22,999 nt of DNA from an uncultured Eubacteriales bacterium (GCA_900546415.1 URCY01000027.1:1-22999), one strand, 5' to 3'. Shown: positions 7,158 to 14,541, counted from the stretch's first letter. Numbers and translations: made by a program. The notes: generated by a model not told the origin, from the letters alone.

Positions 7158-7730
7158 ACGATCGACGAACAGAAGCTGATCCGGAAGGCTGCGAAGGGCG
7201 ACTGCGATGCCTTTGAGCAGCTTCTGCGGCGCTACGAGGGAACGGTCTGGCGGCTCTGCTACCGCATGACCGCCAACGAGGAGGACGCCGCCGACCTGAC
7301 GCAGGAGGCGTTCCTGCGCGTCTGGCAAAAGCTGCCGGAATTCCGCCTTCAGGCCGCGTTTTCGACGTGGCTCTATCGCCTGACGACGAACCTCTGTCTG
7401 GACTTCATGCGCGGGAGGAAGCGCCGCCCGACCGTCCCGCTGGAGCGGGAGGACGAGGAGCAGACGCCGCTTCCCGAGCCGAAGGACCCCGCTCCCACGC
7501 CCGAGGAGGCCGCGCTGGCCTCGGAGGAGCAGCGGCGGCTGCGCCGTGCGCTGGCCGAGCTTTCGCCGGAGCAGCGGGAGCTGCTGGCGCTGCGCGCCGT
7601 GCGCGACCTGAATTATGCGCAGATCGCCGAGCTGCTCGGCGTCCCGGAGGGAACGGTCAAATCCAGACTCGCGCGGGCGCGCGAGGCGCTGCGAAAAAAG
7701 CTCGCGTGCGCGGGGAACTTTTGCCCATGA
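7158..7730 (+). CDS. ECF-type RNA polymerase sigma factor, non-canonical start
   Basis: Extracytoplasmic-function sigma factor of about 190 residues. Region 2 is complete only if read from just after the previous stop codon: IDEQKLIRKAAKGDCDAFEQ, then LLRRYEGTVWRLCYRM, followed by DLTQEAFLRVWQKLPEFR and FSTWLYRLTTNLCLDFMR. Region 4 is ELSPEQRELLALRAVRDLNY and AQIAELLGVPEGTVKSRLAR. No ATG, GTG or TTG exists in frame between the TGA at 7152 and an ATG at 7266, which would cut away region 2.1. A GAGGTGA ribosome binding site at 7148-7154 points to ACG 7158 (where ATG would be expected before ATC GAC GAA) or ATC 7161. The next gene encodes its likely anti-sigma factor. Start assignment is uncertain; the family call is secure. 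Confidence 0.88.
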   Translation, partial: TIDEQKLIRKAAKGDCDAFEQLLRRYEGTVWRLCYRMTANEEDAADLTQEAFLRVWQKLPEFRLQAAFSTWLYRLTTNLCLDFMRGRKRRPTVPLEREDEEQTPLPEPKDPAPTPEEAALASEEQRRLRRALAELSPEQRELLALRAVRDLNYAQIAELLGVPEGTVKSRLARAREALRKKLACAGNFCP

Positions 7731-7763
7731 AGCGCGTCATATCGATGAAAGGAGGCTGCGGCG

Positions 7764-8525
7764 ATGCAATGTGAGGAATATTTATCCCTGCTCAGCGCCC
7801 ATCTGGACGGCGCGCTGGACGCGCACGAGGAAGCGCGGCTGCAAGCCCATCTTGCGCAGTGCGCGCATTGCCGCGCGCTCTTGAAGGAATGGCAGGCGCA
7901 GCAGACGGCGCTCGAGGATGTCCCGCCCATGCCCGAGCGGCTGCACGCGGACGTGATGCGGCAGGTGCGTGCGTCCGAAAAGAAGAGGCGCCCGGCGCGG
8001 CGCTGGATCCCGCTGGCAGCGGGCGCGGCCGCAGCGGCGGCCATGCTGACGCTGGCCGTGAGCGGCGTCCTGCCGATGCCCGTGACAAAATCGGCGGAGC
8101 GGGAAGGGAGCAAAGCGGCGACCACGGCGCAATCGGAGCAGGAGTTCGGCGGCTATGACGACGGTACTGGCAATGTGATAGGATATGCCGACGGGGCAGA
8201 CACCGTCCCGGCCGATCCCGAGATCGGCACCCCCGTCATGCTGACCGGGTCTGACCGGGCGGAGCCGTCTGCAATGGTACTGCTCGAGCCGCTTCCGGAC
8301 GGCGTTGCGGAGCTGCTGGAGACCTGTCCGCCGGTGCAGGACGAGGAAGCCTTGCAGGATTATTTTCCGGAGCTGGCGTCCGAGGACTCCTGGCGCGGCT
8401 ATGAGCTGGACGACGAGACCCGCGAGCGCCTTGCGGAGCTGCTGACGGCTGCGGACTACGCCTCGGCAGAGCTGCCGACCGACGGGAACGGCACGCTGCT
8501 CGTCTTTGTGATCGGGCAGTCCTAG
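7764..8525 (+). CDS. Zinc-finger anti-sigma factor (RsiW-like, membrane-anchored)
   Basis: A 253-residue single-pass membrane protein, probably holding the preceding ECF sigma factor inactive. The N-terminal anti-sigma zinc finger has His29-x3-Cys33-x2-Cys36 plus Cys3 as possible fourth ligand. The helix that usually contacts sigma covers about 37-70. An RRW-led hydrophobic segment (about 76-98, alanine-rich) is the membrane anchor. The extracytoplasmic part of about 150 residues is acidic, of no family I recognise, and could be the sensory or protease-cleaved domain. AAAGGAGG lies 8 nt before the ATG; the gap to the sigma gene is 33 bp. The final G of the TAG stop is the first base of a MITE-end-like sequence. 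Confidence 0.88.
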   Translation: MQCEEYLSLLSAHLDGALDAHEEARLQAHLAQCAHCRALLKEWQAQQTALEDVPPMPERLHADVMRQVRASEKKRRPARRWIPLAAGAAAAAAMLTLAVSGVLPMPVTKSAEREGSKAATTAQSEQEFGGYDDGTGNVIGYADGADTVPADPEIGTPVMLTGSDRAEPSAMVLLEPLPDGVAELLETCPPVQDEEALQDYFPELASEDSWRGYELDDETRERLAELLTAADYASAELPTDGNGTLLVFVIGQS

Positions 8526-8543
8526 GGAACCTCTGAATCAATC
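8525..8543 (+). repeat. Solo end of the MITE-like element (copy D)
   Basis: GGGAACCTCTGAATCAATC differs at a single position from the terminal inverted repeat of the complete elements (GGGAACCTCTGAATAAATC in one orientation). No second end and no internal element sequence follow, so this is a remnant or a deletion product. It starts at the last base of the anti-sigma stop codon. Confidence 0.65.
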
Positions 8544-8552
8544 GGACATCCA

Positions 8553-8601
8553 ATGTCGGATCATAAAGGTATCAGATAACAGAAAAGGTAGGAAGGGAGC
8601 C
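8553..8601 (+). repeat. Leader direct repeat, unit 1 (49 bp)
   Basis: First of two 49-bp direct repeats in the 160-bp leader before the TIGR00300-type gene; 42 of 49 bases match unit 2. It reads as an 8-codon ORF (MSDHKGIR, stop) followed by a purine-rich GGAAGGGAG. GGAGCC at its end pairs with GGCTCC at 8607-8612 across a 5-nt loop, which would sequester this copy of the ribosome-binding-like motif. Confidence 0.85.
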
Positions 8602-8628
8602 GGAAAGGCTCCGTCAACCGACCACCCC

Positions 8629-8677
8629 ATGTCGGACGATAAAGGTATCATATAACGGAAGTGTTAGGAAGGGAGCC
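8629..8677 (+). repeat. Leader direct repeat, unit 2 (49 bp), carries the RBS
   Basis: Second 49-bp unit, 76 bp downstream of the first in register. It also reads as an 8-codon ORF (MSDDKGII, stop). Its GGAAGGGAG is the actual ribosome binding site of the next gene, with 9 nt between GGGAG and ATG 8685. Neither mini-ORF has a good ribosome binding site of its own, so translation is unproven. Confidence 0.85.
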
Positions 8678-8684
8678 AATAAAA

Positions 8685-9770
8685 ATGTTTGAGTTGAAAA
8701 AGTATGTCGCGCCGGATTTCACGGAGGAAAAATTCCGCACCGCGCCGGAGGCCAAGCTCGTGCCCGCGCCGTTCGACGGCGTCGCGCCGGAGCACTACCA
8801 CGCGATGAGCATTTTCCCGGAGTATTTCCATATCGGCGGCCGCTGGCTGCTCGCCGAGGAAAGCCGCATGGACTGCGTCGCGGTGTATGAGGCCGATAAA
8901 ATCGTCGTGCGCGAGTTCCGCCTGCTGAAAAAGGGCGACCTCGTCGTCACCGGCCGCACCGAGAACTGCGAGGACGGCATCTTCATGCACACCGACGGCT
9001 TCCGCGAGGAGACGGAGCAAAAGGACGCCTTCGCCTTCCGGCAGAACCGCAGCCGCGAGACCGCGTTTTCCCGCGATTATGACGAGCTTTACGAGCTGCT
9101 GAAATACGAGCGCGACCACGGCAAGATCGTCTGGGTCATGGGTCCGGCCTTTGCCTTCGACGCCGACGCCCGTCGCGCCATGTCCAAGCTGATCGAAAAC
9201 GGCTACGTCCACGCCGTCCTCGCCGGCAACGCCCTCGCCACCCATGATCTCGAGGGCGCTTACCTCAAAACCGCCCTCGGTCAGGATATTTACACCCAAA
9301 AATCCATGCCGAACGGGCATTATAACCACCTCGACCTCATCAACCGCGTCAAATTCCACGGCAGCATCAAGAAATTTATCGAGAACGAACATATCGATAA
9401 TGGCATTATTTACAGCTGTGAGAAATGCGGCGTGCCCTACGTCCTCGGCGGCTCGATCCGCGACGACGGCCCGCTTCCCCCGGTCTACGGCAACGTCTAT
9501 GAGGCGCAGGACGCCATGCGCAACCAGATCCGCGGCGCAACGACCGTCATCAGCATGGCCACCATGCTGCACACGATCGCCACGGGCAACATGACGCCTT
9601 CCTATCGCGTCCTGCCCGACGGCACCGTGCGGCAGATCTATTTCTACTGCGTGGACGTGTCGGAATTTGTCGTCAACAAGCTCGCCGACCGCGGCAGCCT
9701 CTCCGCGCGCGGCATCGTCACGAACGTGCAGGACTTCGTCGTGAACCTGCAAAAGGGACTGGGGCTGTAA
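8685..9770 (+). CDS. TIGR00300-family (LOR/SDH-domain) ornithine cyclodeaminase-like enzyme
   Basis: Probably cytoplasmic enzyme of 361 residues. The C-terminal two thirds contain signature stretches I recognise from the TIGR00300 / archaeal-type ornithine cyclodeaminase family: AVLAGNALATHDLEGA, GHYNHLDLINR, GSIKKFIE, YVLGGSIRDDGPLPPVYG, EAQDAMRNQIRGATTVISMA, TMLHTIATGNM and VNKLADRGSLSARGIVTNVQ. Characterised members (methanogen OCD; the C-terminal half of cyanobacterial AgrE/ArgZ) convert ornithine to proline plus ammonia using NAD. There is no N-terminal arginine-dihydrolase domain here; residues 1-110 match the LOR/SDH-type lead domain. The Cys-x2-Cys in YSCEKCGVP may be local. An in-frame GTG at 8661 lies inside the leader repeat; ATG 8685 is used because the RBS precedes it. 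The substrate is inferred from the family. Confidence 0.75.
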   Translation: MFELKKYVAPDFTEEKFRTAPEAKLVPAPFDGVAPEHYHAMSIFPEYFHIGGRWLLAEESRMDCVAVYEADKIVVREFRLLKKGDLVVTGRTENCEDGIFMHTDGFREETEQKDAFAFRQNRSRETAFSRDYDELYELLKYERDHGKIVWVMGPAFAFDADARRAMSKLIENGYVHAVLAGNALATHDLEGAYLKTALGQDIYTQKSMPNGHYNHLDLINRVKFHGSIKKFIENEHIDNGIIYSCEKCGVPYVLGGSIRDDGPLPPVYGNVYEAQDAMRNQIRGATTVISMATMLHTIATGNMTPSYRVLPDGTVRQIYFYCVDVSEFVVNKLADRGSLSARGIVTNVQDFVVNLQKGLGL

Positions 9771-9825
9771 GAAGCGAAAGCCGCGCGGCGACACCGCCCC
9801 ACGAAAATCGAACATAATACGTGCA

Positions 9826-9858
9826 AAAACGGCAGGTTTCCGGGAAACCTGCCGTTTT
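9826..9858. terminator. Bidirectional intrinsic terminator
   Basis: Perfect 15-bp stem AAAACGGCAGGTTTC / GAAACCTGCCGTTTT with a 3-nt loop, A-run on one side and T-run on the other. It lies between the converging TIGR00300-type gene and the SLH/LRR gene and can serve both. Confidence 0.92.
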
Positions 9859-9892
9859 GCTGTATGAATTCAAAGGAGCGCCGCTGCGGCCG

Positions 9893-12709
9893 TCAGCCGA
9901 GCTTCTCGATATAGCGCATCAGGATTGTCGCGACCTGCGCGCGGGTGGCCGTGCCCTGCGGGTCGAGATAGACCCTGCCGTTCTCGTTCGTGCCGCCGAT
10001 CAGACCCTCGCCGACGCACCATTGCAGCGCGGTCTTCGCCCAGCCGTTGACCTTGCCGTTATCCGGGAAGGCGCTCAGGCTGCCGCGCGCGGACGTGTCG
10101 GCGCGCTTCTTCTGCGCGTAGCGGTAGAGGATCGTGGCGATCTGCTCGCGCGTGATCTGCGTGTCCGGCTCGAATTTGTTGTCGCCGACGCCGGTGACGA
10201 TGCCGTTCTTCGCCGCCCACGAGACGGCCTCGCTGTACCACTGGCCGCGCCGGACATCCGAGAAGGTGCTCGGACGCTGCTTCGGGCTGCCCTCATAACG
10301 CCAGAGGACGGTCACGAGCATGGCGCGGGTCATGCCCTCCTCCGGCTCGAACTTGCTGTCGCCGACGCCGTTCATCAGGCCGTTGGAGACGGCGTAGACG
10401 ATCGATTTATAGTACCAAGAGCCGGGCTTGACATCCATGAAGCGCGTCTCGGGTCGCGACGCGCCGCAGCGCGTGCAGACGCCGTCGACATAGCTGTGGC
10501 CGAGGGCAGGGACGTAATCGTCGTAATAATACTCGCCGCAGGAGCAGGTGTAGGTCGTGTAGCCCTGCACCGCGCAGGTCGGCGCGGTGACGACGGCGGT
10601 GTAGCTGTGTACATGGGCGGGCGTGCCGACCGCGACCTCGCAGCGCGCGCTGACGCTTCCGGCGGTGACGGTGATGACGGCGCTGCCGTCCTTGCGCCCC
10701 GTGACCGTGCCGTCGGCCGAGACAGCCGCGACGCTCGCGTCGGAGGAACTCCAGACCAGCTCGTCGGTGCAGTCGACGGGATCGAGCGACGGGAGCAGGC
10801 GGACGGAGCTCCAGACCTTGACGGTCACGCTCTTCGGCAGGGAGACGGCCGTCGCGGGACGGTCGATCGCGGCGAAGGGCGCGCCGACGGACGCAGCGTA
10901 GGTCTCGGCATAGGTGCCCTTGACGCCGTAGACCGTGACCTGCTCGGGATAGCTGAGCGCGTCGGCCGCAGCCTCCGTGACGTTGCGCAGGAGGGTCAGC
11001 GACGTCAGCGACGTGCAGTTTGCGAACGCGGTTTTGCCGATCTTCGTGACGGCATAGGGCGCGACGAGCTTTTGCAGGCTCACGCAGCCGTAGAACGTGT
11101 TTTCCGGAATGGCCTGCAAATTCGTGCTGAGCGTGACATCCGTCAGCGCGGTGCAGCCGTTGAAGAGGTTGCTGCCGATCTCCGTCACGGAATCGGGCAG
11201 GACGATTCGCTCAAGCGCCGTGCAGCCTGCGAAGAAACCGTTGCCGAGGGACGAGACCGTTTTGGGCAGCTTGACGGAGCGCAGCGAGGTGCAGTTTCTC
11301 AGCATACCGCTGCTGCTGCTCCAGCTGAAGGGAGTGATGCCCGCCGGGAATTCCACCGCAGTCAGCGACGTGCAGTTCTCGAACGCACCGTGGCTAAGGG
11401 CGGTCAGGCTGTCCGGGAGCGCGACGCCGGTCAGCGCCGTGCAGCCCTTGAAAGCCTCGCTGCCCAGCTCACGCAGACCGGCAGGAAGCGTGATCGCGGT
11501 CAGCTGCGTGCAGCCGGCAAAGGCGGAATAGCCGATCTTCGTCACGGTCTGCGGAACGGTGAGCTGCCGGATGCCGCTGTCCTCGAGCAGGGTGTTGGGA
11601 AGCTTGGTGCGGCCGTCCTCAAACGTCACGTCCGTGAGCGCCGTGCACTTTCGGAACGGATAGGTCGCAGTTTGCAGCGACAGGGGGATGAACACGCTCT
11701 TCAGCGCCGTGCAGCCCGCGAAGGCGTCCGTGCCAAGTTCGCGCAGGTGCTTCGGGAGCGTGACGGCGGTCAGACCGGTGCTACTAAAGGCATAGCCGTC
11801 GATCTCCGTGACGGAGGTCGGCAGGTCGATCGCGGTCAAATTCGCGCAGTTGTCGAACGCGCTCATGCCGATGGTCGTCACGGTGCCCGGAATGGTGATG
11901 CTCTTGATGGGCGAGCCGTCGAACTGGCGGTCGGCGATCTTGGTGATGCCGGTCTCAAAGGTGATGTCCGTCAGCGCCGTGCAGCCCTTGAAGCCGTCCC
12001 CGTTGCCGTTTTTCGTCAGCGACTTCGGGATCCAGACCGATTTCAGGGCGCTGCAATTGTTAAAAGCCGCATAACCCAGCTCGGTTAGGCGCTTCGGCAG
12101 CGTGACGGCGGTCAGCGCCGTGCAGTTTTCAAAGGCGCAGAGGTCGATCAACGTCAGGCCGGCAGGAAAAGAAACCTGCTCGAGCTTCGCGCAGTTGGCG
12201 AACGCCCACGGCCCGATCGACGTGACGCTCTCGGGAAGGGTGACCGTTTTCAGACCCGTGCCCTCGAACAGCGCCCCCGGAATGGACGTAAGCCCGCTGC
12301 CGAACTGCACGGTCGTCAGCGCGGAGCAGCCGGAGAATGCGCCGTTGCTGGAGCCCGCACTGGTCAGGCCGCTCGGGATTGTCACGGCGGTCAGGTTCGT
12401 GCAGTCCTCGAACGCAAGATACTCCAGCTTGGTCACGGTCTCCGGGATGGACACGCTCGTCAGGGTCGTGTTCTTCTCAAAAGCGTAGGAATCGATCTGC
12501 TTCACGGTGTGCCCGTCGAGGCTCGACGGGATCGTCAGCGCGGCGGCAGAGCCGGAATATTGGGTGATGATCGCGCTGCCGTCGTCGTTCAGCTCATAGG
12601 TAAAGTCGCCGCTGGTGTAGCCGGCGGCTGCGGCAGGCAGAAGCAGCGTCGGCACGAGGCCGATCAGCAGCGCCGCCGCAAGCAGGATGCTCAGCAGTCT
12701 TTTTTTCAT
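9893..12709 (-). CDS. Secreted BspA-type LRR / Ig-like / SLH surface protein
   Basis: Large exported protein of 938 residues, attached to the wall by SLH domains. Signal peptide 1-29 (MKKRLLSILL..., ending PAAAAG). About 50-610 is a run of roughly two dozen 23-residue BspA/TpLRR-type leucine-rich repeats (LRR_5; consensus F.GCTALT.V.LP..LT.IG..AF). About 616-693 is an Ig-like Big_2 domain (LVWSSSDASVAAVSADGTVTGRKDG). About 705-755 is a Cys-rich segment with HSY, CSCG and CTRCG. Three SLH domains follow (about 756-810, 815-870, 880-938; FMDVKPGSWYYKSIVYAV and FEPEEGMTRAMLVTVLWR). BspA-type LRRs are known for host or polymer binding; the ligand here is unknown. Start 12709 begins the signal peptide; a second start at 12730 with its own RBS adds MKKGENT. 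Divergent from a sensor kinase gene. Confidence 0.93.
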   Translation of the reverse strand: MKKRLLSILLAAALLIGLVPTLLLPAAAAGYTSGDFTYELNDDGSAIITQYSGSAAALTIPSSLDGHTVKQIDSYAFEKNTTLTSVSIPETVTKLEYLAFEDCTNLTAVTIPSGLTSAGSSNGAFSGCSALTTVQFGSGLTSIPGALFEGTGLKTVTLPESVTSIGPWAFANCAKLEQVSFPAGLTLIDLCAFENCTALTAVTLPKRLTELGYAAFNNCSALKSVWIPKSLTKNGNGDGFKGCTALTDITFETGITKIADRQFDGSPIKSITIPGTVTTIGMSAFDNCANLTAIDLPTSVTEIDGYAFSSTGLTAVTLPKHLRELGTDAFAGCTALKSVFIPLSLQTATYPFRKCTALTDVTFEDGRTKLPNTLLEDSGIRQLTVPQTVTKIGYSAFAGCTQLTAITLPAGLRELGSEAFKGCTALTGVALPDSLTALSHGAFENCTSLTAVEFPAGITPFSWSSSSGMLRNCTSLRSVKLPKTVSSLGNGFFAGCTALERIVLPDSVTEIGSNLFNGCTALTDVTLSTNLQAIPENTFYGCVSLQKLVAPYAVTKIGKTAFANCTSLTSLTLLRNVTEAAADALSYPEQVTVYGVKGTYAETYAASVGAPFAAIDRPATAVSLPKSVTVKVWSSVRLLPSLDPVDCTDELVWSSSDASVAAVSADGTVTGRKDGSAVITVTAGSVSARCEVAVGTPAHVHSYTAVVTAPTCAVQGYTTYTCSCGEYYYDDYVPALGHSYVDGVCTRCGASRPETRFMDVKPGSWYYKSIVYAVSNGLMNGVGDSKFEPEEGMTRAMLVTVLWRYEGSPKQRPSTFSDVRRGQWYSEAVSWAAKNGIVTGVGDNKFEPDTQITREQIATILYRYAQKKRADTSARGSLSAFPDNGKVNGWAKTALQWCVGEGLIGGTNENGRVYLDPQGTATRAQVATILMRYIEKLG

Positions 12710-12748
12710 GGTGTTCTCTCCTTTTTTCATAGTGTCCTCTCCTTTTTT
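12707..12748 (-). repeat. Tandem 21-bp duplication of RBS and start codon
   Basis: Two adjacent 21-bp units, 12728-12748 then 12707-12727 in reading direction, 19 of 21 bases identical. Each consists of AAAAAAGGAGAG, a short spacer and ATG, so each is a complete initiation site. They are in the same frame and give either a 7-residue-longer or the shorter N-terminus of the SLH/LRR protein. Confidence 0.9.
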
Positions 12749-12798
12749 CGTGATTCGCGCGGCATGGATTCTCTGGATATGGTGGGGTCTGCTGTTAC

Positions 12799-12850
12799 GA
12801 TACCAGAGACTTGTCATGGACTTATCATGAAGATGTTATGAGGTTGTAAA
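12799..12850 (-). promoter_or_regulatory. Putative regulator-binding region upstream of SLH/LRR gene
   Basis: On the minus strand this starts TTTACAAC and ends CTGGTATC. In between are 11-bp-phased near-repeats, clearest in TTCATGATAAG followed directly by TCCATGACAAG (9 of 11 identical), with looser copies upstream (TTTACA, ATAACA). Hexamers with 11-bp phasing are typical of OmpR/PhoB-family sites. The same terminal words occur upstream of the second LRR gene at 14462-14510. Confidence 0.45.
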
Positions 12851-12902
12851 AAATCGGGGCGCGCGGGAAAAATTTCGCCCGGAGCGTTCCGGTTTTTACG
12901 AG

Positions 12903-12959
12903 CTGACAGGTCTATTTGTATTTTACTATACTGCTTTGCAAAATGCAACCGCATTTTGC
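12903..12959 (+). promoter_or_regulatory. Candidate distal promoter with downstream operator-like dyad
   Basis: CTGACA (12903-12908), 18 bp, TATACT (12927-12932) is a good sigma-A-like promoter for the plus strand. Just downstream, about where transcription would start, is a perfect 9-bp inverted repeat, GCAAAATGC-AACC-GCATTTTGC (12938-12959). It could be an operator or form a hairpin in the transcript. It lies about 120 nt before the sensor kinase gene. Confidence 0.55.
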
Positions 12960-12975
12960 GGCGGTACGGCCGCGA

Positions 12976-13004
12976 TTGCAATCAAAGGCGCAATATGATA
13001 TAGT
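12976..13004 (+). promoter_or_regulatory. Candidate proximal promoter of the sensor kinase gene
   Basis: TTGCAA (12976-12981), 17 bp, TATAGT (12999-13004). Transcription would start near 13011, about 45 nt before the kinase ATG at 13055. Confidence 0.6.
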
Positions 13005-13054
13005 AGGGTCAAACGGATGTTTCCCCCAAAATTCGATCGATCGGAGCGCGGATT

Positions 13055-14476
13055 ATGAATTTCTGGCAAAAAATTTTCTTACCGATCCTGCTGCTGTTTC
13101 TGCTGCTGTTCAACGGGAGCATCTATTGGCTCTCGTCCGTGGTATACAAGCAGGATATGCGGGCGCAGGAGGAGCGCGCCGCGACCGAGCAATATGCCAT
13201 CTGCGTGGCCATGGCGCGGGATCTCTCCCTGCTCGACCGGAACGACACGCTCAACGGCGCAAGCCTTGTGAATCTGATGCGGTTCTATGAAAAATACTAC
13301 GCCAAGCAGGCGATCACGCTGCGGCTCTATGAAAACGACGCGCTGCTCTATTCCGACGACGCGCTGACGCCGCGCATCCCGTCCGGCAGCGGCAGCCTCT
13401 CGATGCTCACGGAGGACGGCGGCAAAACGCTCGTCTGCGTCTGCGGCCCGATCCCGGATTTCGAGGACTACCGGCTGCTCTATATCCGCGACATCAGCGG
13501 CGTGGAGCAGACATGGACGCGCCTGCAGCTTCTGTTTTTCCTCGTGAGCGTCGGCGTGTCGATGCTGCTGGCGGGTCTGCTGCTGCTCGTGGTCAACCGC
13601 GTTACGCGCCCGATCGCAAAGCTGGCAGCCGCTGCGGACGCGGTCGGCCGGGGCGATTACAGCGTGCACGTGCCCGCAAAGGGAAAGGATGAGGTCGCCC
13701 AGCTCACCGCGCGCTTCAACCAGATGACGGACGAGGTGCAGGAGCACGTTGAGCAGCTGCGCGACGAGGCCGCGCGCAAGCAGCGCTTTCTCGACAATTT
13801 CACCCACGAGCTGCGCACGCCGCTGACGAATATCTACGGCTACAGCGAGCTGATGACGCGCGTTCCGGTCTCGGAGGACGACCGCCTGCGCTATCTGCAT
13901 TACATCATGCGCGAGAGCAAGCGCCTGAACCGGATGTCCGACGAGCTGTTCAGCATGACCGTGCTGCGCGCGGACGAGCCGGAGACGGCCGACGTCGACT
14001 GCGCCGGGCTGATCGAGGCGGCCGTGCAGACCCTGCGGGCGAAGGCCGGGGCGAAGGGCGTCGCGCTCCTGCCGGAGGCGAGCGCCTGCCATGTGCGCGG
14101 GAGCTGGTCGCTGCTCGAGAGCCTGATCGTCAATTTTACCGAGAACGCCATCCGCGCCTGCGGCGCGGGCGGGACGGTGCGCATCTCCTTCCGCGCCGAG
14201 GACGGCGCGGCCGTGCTCCGCGTGGCCGACGACGGACGGGGCATGAGCGCCGAGGAGCTTGCGCACATCGCCGAGCCGTTTTACCGCGTCGACAAGGCCA
14301 GAAGCCGCGCCGAGGGCGGCTGCGGGCTGGGGCTTGCGCTTTGCAGCCGGATCGTCCGCATCCACGGCGCGCAGCTGCATTTCGACTCCGCGCCCGGGCA
14401 GGGCACGACCGTGACCGTTCGCTTTCCGCGCGAGACATCCGCCGAAAAAAATTCCGGAGATTTTACAACTCCATGA
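13055..14476 (+). CDS. Sensor histidine kinase without adjacent response regulator
   Basis: Membrane sensor kinase of 473 residues. TM1 at about 7-29, extracytoplasmic sensor region of about 125 residues of no recognised fold, TM2 at about 157-180, HAMP 181-235 (NRVTRPIAKLAAAADAVGRG), H-box FTHELRTPL with His251, N-box NFTENAIRAC, G1 ADDGRGMS, F-box EPFYRVDKARS and G2 GGCGLGLALC. ATG 13055 has GGAG 8 nt upstream. No response regulator gene is adjacent on either side: upstream is the divergent SLH/LRR gene, downstream a second LRR gene. The partner must be elsewhere, possibly the regulator at 2785-3462 or one outside the window. The last codons overlap a putative regulatory element for the next gene. 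A role in controlling the flanking LRR genes is inferred from position. Confidence 0.93.
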   Translation: MNFWQKIFLPILLLFLLLFNGSIYWLSSVVYKQDMRAQEERAATEQYAICVAMARDLSLLDRNDTLNGASLVNLMRFYEKYYAKQAITLRLYENDALLYSDDALTPRIPSGSGSLSMLTEDGGKTLVCVCGPIPDFEDYRLLYIRDISGVEQTWTRLQLLFFLVSVGVSMLLAGLLLLVVNRVTRPIAKLAAAADAVGRGDYSVHVPAKGKDEVAQLTARFNQMTDEVQEHVEQLRDEAARKQRFLDNFTHELRTPLTNIYGYSELMTRVPVSEDDRLRYLHYIMRESKRLNRMSDELFSMTVLRADEPETADVDCAGLIEAAVQTLRAKAGAKGVALLPEASACHVRGSWSLLESLIVNFTENAIRACGAGGTVRISFRAEDGAAVLRVADDGRGMSAEELAHIAEPFYRVDKARSRAEGGCGLGLALCSRIVRIHGAQLHFDSAPGQGTTVTVRFPRETSAEKNSGDFTTP

Positions 14477-14510
14477 TATGTTGACGTGCGGAGTATGATA
14501 ATCTGGTATC
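14462..14510 (+). promoter_or_regulatory. Putative promoter region of the second LRR gene
   Basis: Begins TTTACAAC (inside the last codons of the kinase gene) and ends CTGGTATC, the same end words as the region at 12799-12850. Between them is ATGATA in 11-bp phase with TTTACA, and TATGATAAT (14494-14502), a plausible -10. No good -35 is at the right distance, which fits an activator-dependent promoter. The downstream start codon is 14542. Confidence 0.4.
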
Positions 14511-14541
14511 ACACGAGATCAACACGAAGGGAGGCGTTTTC

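Noticed and set aside
9821..12088. Plus-strand open frame of 755 codons opposite the SLH/LRR gene
   Set aside because: Repetitive antisense of the LRR coding repeats; no recognisable domain; would start inside the bidirectional terminator.
9893..12709. Periodic DNA repeats in the LRR region as a possible CRISPR or satellite array
   Set aside because: The roughly 69-bp period equals the 23-residue protein repeat; units are divergent in DNA and in one open frame, with no identical repeats and spacers.
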